Of a DNA stretch of 45,311 bases, positions 31,324 to 39,761 are shown in pieces. The notes beneath the pieces were generated by a model. It was not told the DNA's origin. It did not search any database and worked only from the letters and a program-made list of their open reading frames with translations. The stretch lies in the NCBI GenBank assembly GCA_005772765.1, contig SXIR01000166.1, forward strand, positions 1 to 45,311, given 5' to 3'. Every line of letters starts with the position of its first letter. Within the stretch, counting starts at the first letter, position 1. The position numbers were made by a program, and so were the translations under genes. The stretch is from Actinomycetota bacterium. GTDB lineage: Bacteria; Actinomycetota; Acidimicrobiia; IMCC26256; PALSA-610.

Positions 31324-32205
31324 GTGCGAGTCGTCGTGGAGGGTCACGAACTCACCCTGTCCAACCTCGACAAGGTGCTCTATCCCGCGTCCGGAACCAC
31401 CAAGGCCGACGTCATCGACTACTACCGGCGGGTTGCGCCGGCGCTGCTCCCCCACCTCGAAGGACGGCCGCCGACGCTCGTGCGAGCCCCCAACGGCGTC
31501 GATGGTGAGCGGTTCTTCGAAAAGCGGTGCCCGCCGCACCGCCCCGACTGGATCGACACAGCGGTGGTCAACGACTACGACGGTTGCGCGATCGACTCGC
31601 TCGCGGGCCTGGTCTGGCTCGCCAACCTTGCCGCGATCGAACTGCACACCCACCAATGGCGCAGCGGCTCGCCGACCTGTGACGCCGTCGTCATCGACCT
31701 CGATCCTGGCCCCGGCTGCGATGTCCTCGACTGTCGCTGGGCGGCCTTCGAGCTGCGAGCCGTCCTGGATCGGTTGTCGTTGACGACCTTCGTGAAGACG
31801 TCGGGATCGAAGGGCCTGCATCTGACCATCCCGGTCAACGGGCCTGGCGCGCCGCACGAACACACCAAGACCGTCGCGCTCGCGCTGGGGCAATACCTCG
31901 AAACGAAGTTCCCCGATCGGGCGACCACGAACATGGCCAAGGACCAGCGCCCCGGCCGGGTGTTCGTCGACTGGAGCCAGAACGACCGGCACAAGACCAC
32001 GGTCGCGCCCTACGCGCTGCGGATTCGCGAGCGGCCGACCGCCAGCACCCCGCTGACCTGGGACGAACTCGCCGACGCGTCAGGACCTGCGTCGCTCGAG
32101 TTCGAACTCACCGCGACCGCTGAGCGGGTCGAACAGCACGGTGATCTCTGGGCCGGTCGTCTCGCGCTCGTACAAGAACTCCCCGATCTCGCCGGGAGTC
32201 GATGA
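31324..32205 (+). CDS. stand-alone LigD-type polymerase (primase) domain
   Basis: The 293-residue protein matches the polymerase domain of LigD: ELTLSNLDKVLYPASGTTKADVIDYYRRVAPALLPHL, the metal-binding DLDPGPGC, FVKTSGSKGLHLTIPV and the late Asp in GRVFVDWSQNDRHKTTVAPYALR. It adds nucleotides or ribonucleotides at DNA ends in end joining. The ligase and nuclease domains that are fused to it in many LigD proteins are absent here and not encoded in the window. GTG 31324 is chosen from its position seven bases after the -10; GTG 31315 is an in-frame alternative three codons longer. Its partner Ku is directly divergent. Confidence 0.92.
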   Translation: MRVVVEGHELTLSNLDKVLYPASGTTKADVIDYYRRVAPALLPHLEGRPPTLVRAPNGVDGERFFEKRCPPHRPDWIDTAVVNDYDGCAIDSLAGLVWLANLAAIELHTHQWRSGSPTCDAVVIDLDPGPGCDVLDCRWAAFELRAVLDRLSLTTFVKTSGSKGLHLTIPVNGPGAPHEHTKTVALALGQYLETKFPDRATTNMAKDQRPGRVFVDWSQNDRHKTTVAPYALRIRERPTASTPLTWDELADASGPASLEFELTATAERVEQHGDLWAGRLALVQELPDLAGSR

Positions 32206-32276
32206 CCGACGGTCGCGCGGACACTCGCGCGACAACATGTCGGGCCGCGGCCGCACGCCGCCGGATGATCGGGCGT

Positions 32277-33476
32277 CTACAGCCGCTCGATGATCATCGC
32301 CATGCCCTGGCCGCCACCCACACACATGGTCTCGAGGCCGTAACGCTTGTCTGCGTCCTGCAGCCCGTTGATCAGCGTGCCCATGATGCGAGCACCGGTC
32401 ATGCCGAACGGGTGACCGAGAGCGATCGCACCACCGTTGACGTTCAGCTTGTCGAGATCGATACCGAGGTGCTTGGCCGACGGCAGCACCTGCGCAGCGA
32501 AGGCTTCGTTGATCTCGACGAGGTCGATGTCGTCGATGCTGAGCCCAGCGCGCTGGAGCGCCTGGCGGCTCGCCTCGATCGGACCGAGGCCCATGATCTC
32601 GGGGTTCAACGCGCTGACGCCGCTGCTGACGATGCGGGCGAGCGGGGCGATGCCGAGCTGCTGGGCACGCGCGTCGCTCATGACGACCACCGCAGCCGCG
32701 CCGTCGTTCAACGGGCAGGCGTTCCCGGCCGTCACCGAACCGTCGGGACGGAACACGGGCTTCAAGGTCGCCAGCTTCTCGACGGTCGTACCGTCGCGCG
32801 GCCCGTCGTCCTTGGTGACCATCGAGCCGTCGGCACCGAGCACCGGCGTGATCTCGCGATCGAAGAAGCCGCGTGCCTGCGAGGCGACCGCGCGCTGCTG
32901 GCTGCGGGCCGCCCACTCGTCCATTTCTTCGCGGGTGACGCCTTCGGCCTCGACGACGTTCTCGGCCGTCTGTCCCATCGCGATGTACACGTCGGGCAGA
33001 CCAGCGGGCGGGGCCCACTTGCCATGACCGCCGTTGGCGCGCTCGGCACTGCGCGCCGTCGCGTCGACGAACTTGGGGTTACCGGGGCCCGTGTCGGCCG
33101 CACCGAAACGGAAGCGGCTGACCGTCTCGACGCCACCGGCGATGAACACGTCGCCCTCGCCGGCTTTGATCGCGTGGGCAGCCATACGAATGGTCTGCAG
33201 CGACGACGAGCAGTAGCGGTTGACCGTGACCCCGGGCGCATCGACACCCGCGAGGATGGCGGCAACCCGGCCGACGTTCGTTCCCGCTTCACCGGCCGGC
33301 TGGCCACAGCCCCAGATGACATCTTCGATCTGCTCTTTGGGCAGCGAGGGCACCTTCTCGAGCAGCGCGGCGATGATGTGGGCCGAAAGGTCGTCGGGGC
33401 GCCATTCGGTGAGCGATCCCTTGTTGGCCCGCCCAATCGGGGTGCGGGCGGTAGCGACGATGACGGCTTCGGTCAT
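32277..33476 (-). CDS. acetyl-CoA acyltransferase (thiolase)
   Basis: The 399-residue protein has the acyl-accepting Cys in VTVNRYCSSSLQTIRMAA, the late NGGAIALGHPFGMTGAR with the catalytic His, and CVGGGQGMAMI with the second Cys, all three in thiolase order. It should cleave 3-ketoacyl-CoA at the end of a beta-oxidation round or work in the reverse direction. Length is typical. A good ribosome site GAGGAG lies nine bases before the ATG. The frame is open upstream for 13 more codons but the start MTEAVIVATARTPIG is standard. Divergent from the VIT1-like gene and convergent to the LigD polymerase gene. Confidence 0.95.
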   Translation of the reverse strand: MTEAVIVATARTPIGRANKGSLTEWRPDDLSAHIIAALLEKVPSLPKEQIEDVIWGCGQPAGEAGTNVGRVAAILAGVDAPGVTVNRYCSSSLQTIRMAAHAIKAGEGDVFIAGGVETVSRFRFGAADTGPGNPKFVDATARSAERANGGHGKWAPPAGLPDVYIAMGQTAENVVEAEGVTREEMDEWAARSQQRAVASQARGFFDREITPVLGADGSMVTKDDGPRDGTTVEKLATLKPVFRPDGSVTAGNACPLNDGAAAVVVMSDARAQQLGIAPLARIVSSGVSALNPEIMGLGPIEASRQALQRAGLSIDDIDLVEINEAFAAQVLPSAKHLGIDLDKLNVNGGAIALGHPFGMTGARIMGTLINGLQDADKRYGLETMCVGGGQGMAMIIERL

Positions 33477-33595
33477 GAGACTGGGCTCCTCGACGGGTGT
33501 TGCCGGCCTCTCCACGGGTCCGGCACAACAGGTGCGGGGAGGTTACCGGCCACCCCGCATCGCCTCCCAACCTGAGGTCGTTGGCCGGGCTCCCC

Positions 33596-33601
33596 TACGG
33601 T
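33596..33601 (+). promoter_or_regulatory. -10 box of the VIT1-like gene
   Basis: TACGGT ends seven bases before the ATG at 33609, the spacing seen for other predicted leaderless genes here. This also decides the start: the GTG at 33600 overlaps the box and is unlikely to be used. Confidence 0.5.
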
Positions 33602-33608
33602 GCACACC

Positions 33609-34304
33609 ATGTCGGTGATCGGTGCCGAGCACCACAGGTCGCATCGGACGGCGTGGCTGCGCGCCGCCATGCTCGGGGCCAACGACGGGATCGTCTCGAC
33701 GGCGTCGTTGCTGGTCGGGGTGGCGGCCGCCGGGTCCTCACGCGAGGCATTGCTCACGGCGGGTTTCGCCGCCGTGGTCGCCGGAGCGATGTCAATGGCC
33801 GCCGGCGAGTACGTGTCGGTGAGCAGCCAGCGCGACGTTGAACGCGCCGACCTCGAGATCGAACGGCAAGCACTCTCCGATCACCCCGAGTCCGAGCGAC
33901 GCGAGCTCGCGGCGATCTACGAGCACCGCGGGCTGAGCCCCGCGACGGCCGCGCAGGTTGCCAAGGAGCTGCACGACCATGACGCGTTCGCTTCGCATGT
34001 CCGCGACGAGCTCGGCATCACCGAGATCGCGACGGCTCGACCGATCCAGGCTGCGTGGACGTCGGCGTTTGCCTTCGTGACTGGTGCACTCGCACCGCTG
34101 CTCGCGGCGATCATCGCCCCGCGCAGCGCACGAATCGGTCTCACCGTCGTGACGGCATTGGTCGCGCTCGCCGTCCTCGGCGTACTCGGCGCGCGCGCCG
34201 GCGGCGCAAGTCCTGCACGGGCGGCGGGGCGAGTGCTGCTGTGGAGCAGCTTGGCGATGGCCGCAACGTTTGCGATCGGCAAGATCGTCGGTACGAATCT
34301 CTGA
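33609..34304 (+). CDS. VIT1/CCC1-family Fe2+/Mn2+ transporter
   Basis: The 231-residue membrane protein starts with a short His-containing stretch and then AAMLGANDGIVSTASLLVGVAAA, the typical first helix of the VIT1/CCC1 family (GANDG). A second helix AGFAAVVAGAMSMAAGEYVSVSSQRD has the conserved Met and Glu. A hydrophilic linker of about 65 residues with Glu and His residues (metal-binding in the plant and yeast proteins) precedes three further helices. It should move Fe2+ or Mn2+ out of the cytosol. Start at ATG 33609, from the -10 spacing. The thiolase gene is divergent, 132 bases away. Confidence 0.92.
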   Translation: MSVIGAEHHRSHRTAWLRAAMLGANDGIVSTASLLVGVAAAGSSREALLTAGFAAVVAGAMSMAAGEYVSVSSQRDVERADLEIERQALSDHPESERRELAAIYEHRGLSPATAAQVAKELHDHDAFASHVRDELGITEIATARPIQAAWTSAFAFVTGALAPLLAAIIAPRSARIGLTVVTALVALAVLGVLGARAGGASPARAAGRVLLWSSLAMAATFAIGKIVGTNL

Positions 34305-34365
34305 CTCCGAGGCGTTCGCCGACGATGCCGCGTCGGCGCACGACATCGTGAGATCGTCGGTGCTG

Positions 34366-34884
34366 TCAGCCGATGCGATGGGTGTTGGTGCGATGGAAAT
34401 CGGCGTTCGCGACGTACCCCGCGGCCTGCTCGACGATGTCGGCTGGCTCGACGGTGTCGGGACGGATCTTGGCGGGCACTCCGAGGGCCATCGCTCGCGA
34501 CGGCACCTCCATGTCGTTGGGAACCACCGCGCCCGCGCCGACGAGCGCGCCGCTGCGCACGATCGATCGGTGCAACACGATCGAGCCCGTGCCGACGAGC
34601 GAACCTGATTCGATCGTGCACGCTTCGAGGTGCGCGAGGTGACCGACAACGCAATCGTCACCGACCACCGTTTCGCGCGCCCGCGTGCAATGGATCACGG
34701 CGCCATCTTGGATCGACGTGCGTTCCCCGACAACGATCCCCGCACCGTCGCCGCGCAAGACGGCGCCGGGCCAGATCGACGAGTACGCGCCGATACGTAC
34801 CGCGCCGATCACGACGGCGTCGGGGTGCACGAAGGCATCGGGATGAATGTCGGGCTCACGGTTTCCGAGGGCATAGATCGGCAC
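34366..34884 (-). CDS. gamma-class carbonic anhydrase family protein
   Basis: The 172-residue protein is a left-handed beta-helix with repeats such as VVIGAVRIGAYSSIWPGAVLRGDGAGIVVGERTSIQDGAVIHC and VVGDDCVVGHLAHLEACTIESGSLVGTGSIVLHRSIV. The His in VIHCT and the pair in VGHLAHLEAC fit the three Zn ligands of Cam/YrdA proteins. It may hydrate CO2 or, as for YrdA/PaaY, hydrolyse thioesters. The GTG at 34884 is chosen because the first strand (VPIYALGNREPDIHPDAFV) starts there; the frame continues upstream only antisense to the PhyH gene. Divergent from PhyH, sharing a promoter core. Confidence 0.9.
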   Translation of the reverse strand: MPIYALGNREPDIHPDAFVHPDAVVIGAVRIGAYSSIWPGAVLRGDGAGIVVGERTSIQDGAVIHCTRARETVVGDDCVVGHLAHLEACTIESGSLVGTGSIVLHRSIVRSGALVGAGAVVPNDMEVPSRAMALGVPAKIRPDTVEPADIVEQAAGYVANADFHRTNTHRIG

Positions 34885-34893
34885 AGGGTCGGG

Positions 34894-34903
34894 AGGGTAC
34901 CGT
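34894..34903. promoter_or_regulatory. shared-TA bidirectional -10 core, carbonic anhydrase / PhyH
   Basis: AGGGTACCGT gives TACCCT on the minus strand and TACCGT on the plus strand, sharing TA at 34898-34899. The plus box ends seven bases before ATG 34911; the minus box ends nine bases before GTG 34884. It differs by one base from the ku/ligD core and by two from the core at 41812. Confidence 0.55.
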
Positions 34904-34910
34904 GCCCGAG

Positions 34911-35729
34911 ATGGGTGACGTCCGAACGCACCTCGCCGAGATCGACGAGCAGGGCTACACGATTGTCGAGGCCGCCATCGACCCCGCCACGATCGACGAT
35001 CTCGTGGTCGACCTCGAACGGCTCGAAGCCGCGTACGCAATCTCGCCATCACCGAACAGTTTCGAGGGTCACCAGACGATTCGGATCTACAACCTGCTCG
35101 CGTACGGGCCTCGGTACGAGGCGATCCCGGTGCACCCCACGATCCTTCCCGTCGTCGAGGGCGTCCTCGACCGCGGCTGCCTCGTCAGCAGCTTGAGTTC
35201 GATCTCGATTCTGCCGGGCGAAGTCGCGCAACCGATCCATGCCGACGACCAACTGATCCCGTTGCCCAAACCGCACGTTCCGACGGTCTGCAACACGATG
35301 TGGGCACTCACCGACTTCACCGAAGCCAACGGCGCGACGCGCCTCATCCCCGGCTCGCATCGTGCCGACGGCAACCCGGTCTACGGTGCCGAGTTCGATT
35401 CGATCGCCGCGGAAATGTCGCGCGGTTCGGTGCTGATCTGGAACGGCAGTCTGTGGCACGGCGGCGGCGCGAATACGACCGACGCGCGACGCGTCGGCAT
35501 CGCAATGAACTACTGCGCCGGATGGGTACGCCAACAAGAGAACCAACAACTCGGGCTACCGGCCGAGATCGTTGCCGGCTTCGAGCCACGCCTACGCGAA
35601 CTGGTCGGCTACGCCGTCTACAACGGGCTGATCGGCCACATCAACAAACGCAGCCCGACAGACATCCTCGATGCCATAGAAGGGCGAGCCATCGGCGGCC
35701 CCAACGCAACCCTGTGGGACAAGATCTGA
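34911..35729 (+). CDS. phytanoyl-CoA dioxygenase (PhyH) family protein
   Basis: The 272-residue protein has the Fe(II)-binding H-x-D in QPIHADDQ (H110, D112) and the distal His in SLWHGGGANTTDARRVG (H183), followed by the Arg that binds 2-oxoglutarate. The fold order (GYTIVEAAIDPATIDDL at the start, MWALTDFTEANGATRLIPGSH before the third ligand) is standard for PhyH proteins. These hydroxylate aliphatic or natural-product substrates with O2 and 2-oxoglutarate; the substrate is unknown. ATG 34911 is chosen by its -10 spacing; a GTG at 34902 would overlap the -10 box. Confidence 0.9.
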   Translation: MGDVRTHLAEIDEQGYTIVEAAIDPATIDDLVVDLERLEAAYAISPSPNSFEGHQTIRIYNLLAYGPRYEAIPVHPTILPVVEGVLDRGCLVSSLSSISILPGEVAQPIHADDQLIPLPKPHVPTVCNTMWALTDFTEANGATRLIPGSHRADGNPVYGAEFDSIAAEMSRGSVLIWNGSLWHGGGANTTDARRVGIAMNYCAGWVRQQENQQLGLPAEIVAGFEPRLRELVGYAVYNGLIGHINKRSPTDILDAIEGRAIGGPNATLWDKI

Positions 35730-35739
35730 TTCGACGCCG

Positions 35740-37299
35740 TTATAGGCGGCGTGAGATCGCGAACACGACCGCTTCGCCGGGAGGAGTTGCGTCGCCGAAG
35801 TCGGCAGCATCTCCCCGGCCGAACACCATGCCGTCGGCACCAACCAGCCAGTAACCGTTCCCGGTCGGCGTCGAAGCGATCGCAACGATCGATTGTTCAC
35901 GGGCGAGTCGTCGAGCCTCGGCGCGGAGCGCGCCGTACGACTCGTAGTTCGCAATGTCGAGTTGCGCATCGAGTTCCGAGACGAGTCCACCGAAGTGTTT
36001 CGCGCGGCCGAATCGGTGCACCCGGCCGTGCGCCGTGACGAGCCAGTACCCGTCGCCGAGCGGCGTCGACGCGAGCGCGACGATCGGATCGGTCGGGTTC
36101 GGGTTCGCGACCGACCCGAGGTCGATGGCGTCGCCGACTGCGATCACCCGACCAGCGCTGTCGGCGAGCCAATACCCTGCGCCGGTCGCCGTCGGCGCGA
36201 TGCCGACGATGCCGGCGTGGAACGCGAGGGCATCGCTCGTCGGTTCCATCGCGATCGCATCCCCGACCGCACGAACTTCGCCCGCGCGCGAGACCATCCA
36301 GAACCCTGTCCCACGCGGCGTCGGCGCGACGGCTGCGACGACCGAGTTCGTGGCGGCGGGTCGCGGCTTGGGATGGCGAGCGTCGCCGTAGCTGAACACG
36401 CGGCCGTTGGCGAGCACCACCCAGTACCCCTCGGCGGTTGGCGTCGGGACCACGGCAGCCGTCTTCGATCGCAGGTCGTCGCTCAACGGCGCGCCCCAGA
36501 ACCGGGCATCGCCGACGTCGTAGATCATGCCGTCGATCCCCGCGAGATACAGCCCATCGCCGAGGCGCGGGACGACCACGGGGTCTGGCTCACGATCGAA
36601 CACAGACGGCGCCTCGTAGCCGAGCGCGACCCCGTAGTGCGTGAGCATTTCGCTGTAGATCCCGATGATCGTCTGTGCGTACCGCGTCGAGGTCGCCCAG
36701 TGCCCGTTACCCATCTCGAACCAGGTCGGTGCCGATCCGAGGTAGCTGTCGGGAGGTTTGTTGATCGGGTTCTCCAACCCGTTCGAGTCGGCATAGCCGC
36801 GCAGCTGTTGCATCTGGGCGCGCACGCCGGTGCGGGCGTCGGGGTAGTGATTGCCGTCGGAACACGAGTCGCAAGCACCCATGCCCGCGAAGTTGTTGTT
36901 GTGCGGCTTGACCAAACCCCCATCCGGGTAGGTGAACCAACCGGTCTCGACAATCGCCTGGGTCCAGGCCAAGTCGGCGCGCACTCCCCAGGTCGCACCC
37001 TCTTCGATGTAGATCTGAGCCAGCTCGCCGATGCTCACCGTCGTGCGTGGGGTGTGATCGGCCTCGACGTAGTCAGCCAACTGTGCGGCCGTGAGGCGAG
37101 ACGTCCCGAGCAAACTCAGCGGATGGTGACCGAATCCCGGCACGGTGCGGGGGTCGGCCGGAGGCAGCACCGTGTCGCCGACGGACGGGTACTCGCGCCC
37201 CGTCGGGCGAACGGCAGCGGCGCCGCCCGCCAGGCCCAACGCCAATACCCCCGCCGCAAGGGCGAGGACAGGACGACGGGGACGCACAGGAGGGTTCAT
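35740..37299 (-). CDS. secreted glucosaminidase-type cell wall hydrolase with GYW repeats
   Basis: The 519-residue protein has a signal peptide (PVRPRRPVLALAAGVLALGLAGG). Residues about 85-240 are a glucosaminidase domain: IGELAQIYIEEGATWGVRADLAWTQAIVETGWFTYP with putative catalytic E118, then NNNFAGMGACDSCSDGNHYPDARTGVRAQMQQL. It probably cleaves peptidoglycan glycans. From about 255 come five or more repeats ending GYW-x6-G-x-V-x-x-x-G-D/R-A, similar to those at the end of the protein at 16693-19743. Start at ATG 37299; the frame is open to a TTG at 37341 but the signal peptide fits the ATG. A CRP-like palindrome lies 54.5 bases upstream. Confidence 0.88.
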   Translation of the reverse strand: MNPPVRPRRPVLALAAGVLALGLAGGAAAVRPTGREYPSVGDTVLPPADPRTVPGFGHHPLSLLGTSRLTAAQLADYVEADHTPRTTVSIGELAQIYIEEGATWGVRADLAWTQAIVETGWFTYPDGGLVKPHNNNFAGMGACDSCSDGNHYPDARTGVRAQMQQLRGYADSNGLENPINKPPDSYLGSAPTWFEMGNGHWATSTRYAQTIIGIYSEMLTHYGVALGYEAPSVFDREPDPVVVPRLGDGLYLAGIDGMIYDVGDARFWGAPLSDDLRSKTAAVVPTPTAEGYWVVLANGRVFSYGDARHPKPRPAATNSVVAAVAPTPRGTGFWMVSRAGEVRAVGDAIAMEPTSDALAFHAGIVGIAPTATGAGYWLADSAGRVIAVGDAIDLGSVANPNPTDPIVALASTPLGDGYWLVTAHGRVHRFGRAKHFGGLVSELDAQLDIANYESYGALRAEARRLAREQSIVAIASTPTGNGYWLVGADGMVFGRGDAADFGDATPPGEAVVFAISRRL

Positions 37300-37318
37300 C
37301 GACACCAATGGGGCGAAA

Positions 37319-37342
37319 GTTGACTCTGGCACCGTAGTCAAC
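37319..37342. promoter_or_regulatory. inverted repeat upstream of the glucosaminidase gene
   Basis: GTTGACT (37319-37325) and AGTCAAC (37336-37342) are seven-base arms separated by ten bases. On the minus strand one arm contains TTGACT, a -35-like hexamer. The repeat lies between the CRP-like site and the start codon, so a second regulator may act here. Confidence 0.5.
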
Positions 37343-37345
37343 CTG

Positions 37346-37361
37346 CGTGACCGCTGTCACG
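37346..37361. promoter_or_regulatory. CRP-like palindrome, glucosaminidase / carboxylesterase
   Basis: CGTGAC (37346-37351) and GTCACG (37356-37361) flank four bases, the same form as the site at 16142-16157. Its centre is 54.5 bases from the glucosaminidase ATG, the same distance as the other site has from the DUF4097 ATG. A TAGCCT at 37421-37426 may be the -10 of the divergent carboxylesterase gene. Confidence 0.55.
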
Positions 37362-37452
37362 GCGGTTCCGCAGCCGGACGCCGCCCCGGGCCGCGGTGGC
37401 AGACAGTGCAATCCGCCTCGTAGCCTCGGACGCAGACCACAGGGAGAACGCC

Positions 37453-38946
37453 ATGCTCGCCACAACCCGCAGCGGACTCGTCCGCGGTACCGCCCACGAC
37501 GATGTCGCTGTTTTTCGCGGTATCCCGTTCGCGTCGCCGCCGATCGGCGACCTGCGGTGGCAACCACCCGAGCGCGAAGCCGCGTGGGACGGCGAGCGGC
37601 AGGCCACGACGTTCGGACCGATTTGCACGCAGGGTCAGATGATCCTCGAGCAGTTGATGGGCGGTGAACCGGCCCGACAAGACGAGGACTGCCTCACGCT
37701 GAACGTCTGGACGCCTGCGCTCGACGGGAAGCGACCCGTGCTCGTCTGGATCCACGGTGGCGCATTCCAGTTCGGCAGTGGCTCGACGCCCTGGTACGAC
37801 GGCAGCAAGTTCGCGACCAACGGCGACGTCGTCGTCGTCACGATGAACTACCGACTCGGTCCGCTGGGGTTCATGTATCTCGGTGACTTGTTCGACGGCT
37901 TCGACGCGAGCGGCAATCTCGGCATTCTCGACCAAGTCGCGGCCCTGGAGTGGGTGCGAGACAACATCGCAAACTTCGGAGGCGATCCGACGAACGTGAC
38001 GGTCTTCGGCGAGTCGGCGGGTGCGGGGAGCGTCGGCACGTTGCTCGGCACCCCGATGGCACGCGGTTTGTTCCGGCGTGCGGTGCTGCAAAGTGGCGCG
38101 GCGTCTTGGACCCTCACAACCGAACAGGCGACCGCCAGGACCGCCAAGGTGCTCGCGGAGCTCGGCGTGGCTCCTGGCGACCGCGCCGCGTTGCTCGCCG
38201 TCGATGCCGACGCGATCGTCGCAGCAAGCGCCGTGCTCGGCACCGAGGTCGGCACCGACGGACTTCCGTACGCTCCCGTGCATGACGGCGTCGTGCTCCC
38301 CATGACGCCGATCGACGCGATCGCTGCGGGATCGAGCGCAGACGTCGACGTCGTGTGCGGCACCAACGCGGACGAGATGACGTTGTTCACGATCGTCGAC
38401 CCTTCGCTCGCCACGCTCGACGACGCAGGTATCGCTGAACGTCTCTCGGCCTTCGACCCGAACATCGACGCGGTCGCGATGCTCCAGACCTACCGCGCCC
38501 ACCGGCCCGACGCGTCGACGCAGGAGATCTGGGTTGCAATGGGGTCCGACCGCGTCTTTCGCATTCCTGCGATTCGCCTCGTCGAGGCGCACCTCGCCCA
38601 CGGACGCGCGTTCATGTACTACTTCACGTGGCCGTCGCCCGTGTTCGGCGGCGTCTTGAAGAGCACACACGCGCTGGAGATCCCGTTCGTGTTCGACAAT
38701 CTCGACCAACCCGGCGTTGGGATGCTCACGGGCGATGGCGACGAACGCCAGTCGATTGCCGACGGCATGCACGCGGCCTGGATTGCGTTCGCGCACACGG
38801 GCGATCCCGGCCACGACGGCATCCCGGCCTGGCCGGCCTACGACCTCGAACGTCGCGCCACGATGCAGATCGACGCCGATTGGCGTCTGCTCCTCGATCC
38901 CGGGCACGAGACCCGCGAGTTCTGGGAGCACGTCGAGACCATCTAG
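37453..38946 (+). CDS. type B carboxylesterase
   Basis: The 497-residue protein belongs to the alpha/beta-hydrolase carboxylesterase B family: EDCLTLNVWTP, the oxyanion hole in VWIHGGAFQFGS, the nucleophile in TVFGESAGAGSVG, the acid in CGTNADEMTLF and the His in KSTHALEIPFVF. It hydrolyses esters; no signal peptide is seen, so it is probably cytosolic. The ATG has a good ribosome site (AGGGAG, 37441-37446, six bases away), an exception to the leaderless pattern. Divergent from the glucosaminidase gene. Confidence 0.95.
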   Translation: MLATTRSGLVRGTAHDDVAVFRGIPFASPPIGDLRWQPPEREAAWDGERQATTFGPICTQGQMILEQLMGGEPARQDEDCLTLNVWTPALDGKRPVLVWIHGGAFQFGSGSTPWYDGSKFATNGDVVVVTMNYRLGPLGFMYLGDLFDGFDASGNLGILDQVAALEWVRDNIANFGGDPTNVTVFGESAGAGSVGTLLGTPMARGLFRRAVLQSGAASWTLTTEQATARTAKVLAELGVAPGDRAALLAVDADAIVAASAVLGTEVGTDGLPYAPVHDGVVLPMTPIDAIAAGSSADVDVVCGTNADEMTLFTIVDPSLATLDDAGIAERLSAFDPNIDAVAMLQTYRAHRPDASTQEIWVAMGSDRVFRIPAIRLVEAHLAHGRAFMYYFTWPSPVFGGVLKSTHALEIPFVFDNLDQPGVGMLTGDGDERQSIADGMHAAWIAFAHTGDPGHDGIPAWPAYDLERRATMQIDADWRLLLDPGHETREFWEHVETI

Positions 38947-38984
38947 GTCTCCAGCCCGCCGAGCGACCCGCCGATGAACCTGGG

Positions 38985-39731
38985 GTGAGCAAGGCAGGCA
39001 AACCAGATCGACGACGAGACGACGGCTTCGAGCTCGACGGGACCCGAGTCACCTTCGGCGGTACCAGCACCGACCACGGATGCGCCGTGACGAGCTACGC
39101 CGCGGTACTCCGCGCCGTACGCAACGCGAAGCCCGGCCAGGGCGTGCAACTGCGCCAAAGCGACCTCGAACGGCTCGCGCTCGCGGTGGGTTCCGACGGT
39201 CACGACGTCGAAGCGAAGATCCGCGCCCTGCTCGGTTGCACCGCGGTCGAGGCCAAGCGCGTGCATCTCGAGCTGGTGAAGCGTCGGTTGCTGCGCCCTG
39301 TGGCGATGCTTGCGGTCGGTACGGCAATCGTGTGGGGACCTGCCGCCGCGGCGTCGGGCGATCGGCCGACACTGGGTGAGTTCCAACCGGTCGAAAGCAC
39401 GATCGCCGAGGTCGAAACCGGCACCGGGCCGCAGATGACCGGCGGCGCGCCGCTGCCGGGCATTCCGGCCGAGGCCGTTGCGACCATCACGACGGTGACG
39501 CCGACGACCGTTGCGACAACATCCGCCACGCTCCCTGCCGCAGACTTCCCCGATCCGGTGCTGCCGACGATCGATGTGCCTCCCGCGGTCGCGCCCGTCG
39601 AAGCCGACGCACCCGCTGTCCCCGGCGCTGCCAGCGACGACTCCTCCGACCCGGCCGAGATACGCAGCACCGATGCCCCCGATGTCGGGATTCCCGCGGG
39701 CGAAACGCCAACGGTGATCATCGGAGGCTGA
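38985..39731 (+). CDS. single-pass membrane protein of unknown function
   Basis: I do not recognise this 248-residue protein. Residues 1-100 are charged and partly helical (AAVLRAVRNAKPGQGVQLRQSDLERLALAVG, VEAKIRALLGCTAVEAKRVHLELVKRR). One membrane helix follows (about 103-123, LRPVAMLAVGTAIVWGPAAAA), and then about 125 residues rich in Pro, Thr, Ala and Asp without structure. The topology (basic side before the helix) suggests an internal N-terminal domain and an external disordered tail, as in RodZ-like or anti-sigma-like proteins, but no signature of either is seen. The start is a GTG, 38 bases after the carboxylesterase stop, so the genes may be cotranscribed. Confidence 0.7.
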   Translation: MSKAGKPDRRRDDGFELDGTRVTFGGTSTDHGCAVTSYAAVLRAVRNAKPGQGVQLRQSDLERLALAVGSDGHDVEAKIRALLGCTAVEAKRVHLELVKRRLLRPVAMLAVGTAIVWGPAAAASGDRPTLGEFQPVESTIAEVETGTGPQMTGGAPLPGIPAEAVATITTVTPTTVATTSATLPAADFPDPVLPTIDVPPAVAPVEADAPAVPGAASDDSSDPAEIRSTDAPDVGIPAGETPTVIIGG

Positions 39732-39738
39732 ACCTCCG
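39722..39738. terminator. hairpin at the end of the membrane protein gene
   Basis: CGGAGG (39722-39727) and CCTCCG (39733-39738) pair around a five-base loop that includes the stop codon. No T run follows. It lies between two convergent genes and may slow polymerase or act with Rho; it is not a classic intrinsic terminator. Confidence 0.3.
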
Positions 39739-39761
39739 GCGGCTGGTTCCTCGGTCGCAGT

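Noticed and set aside
32206-32276. Intrinsic terminator between the LigD polymerase and thiolase genes
   Set aside because: The region is GC-rich with short self-complementary pieces but no clear stem followed by T residues.
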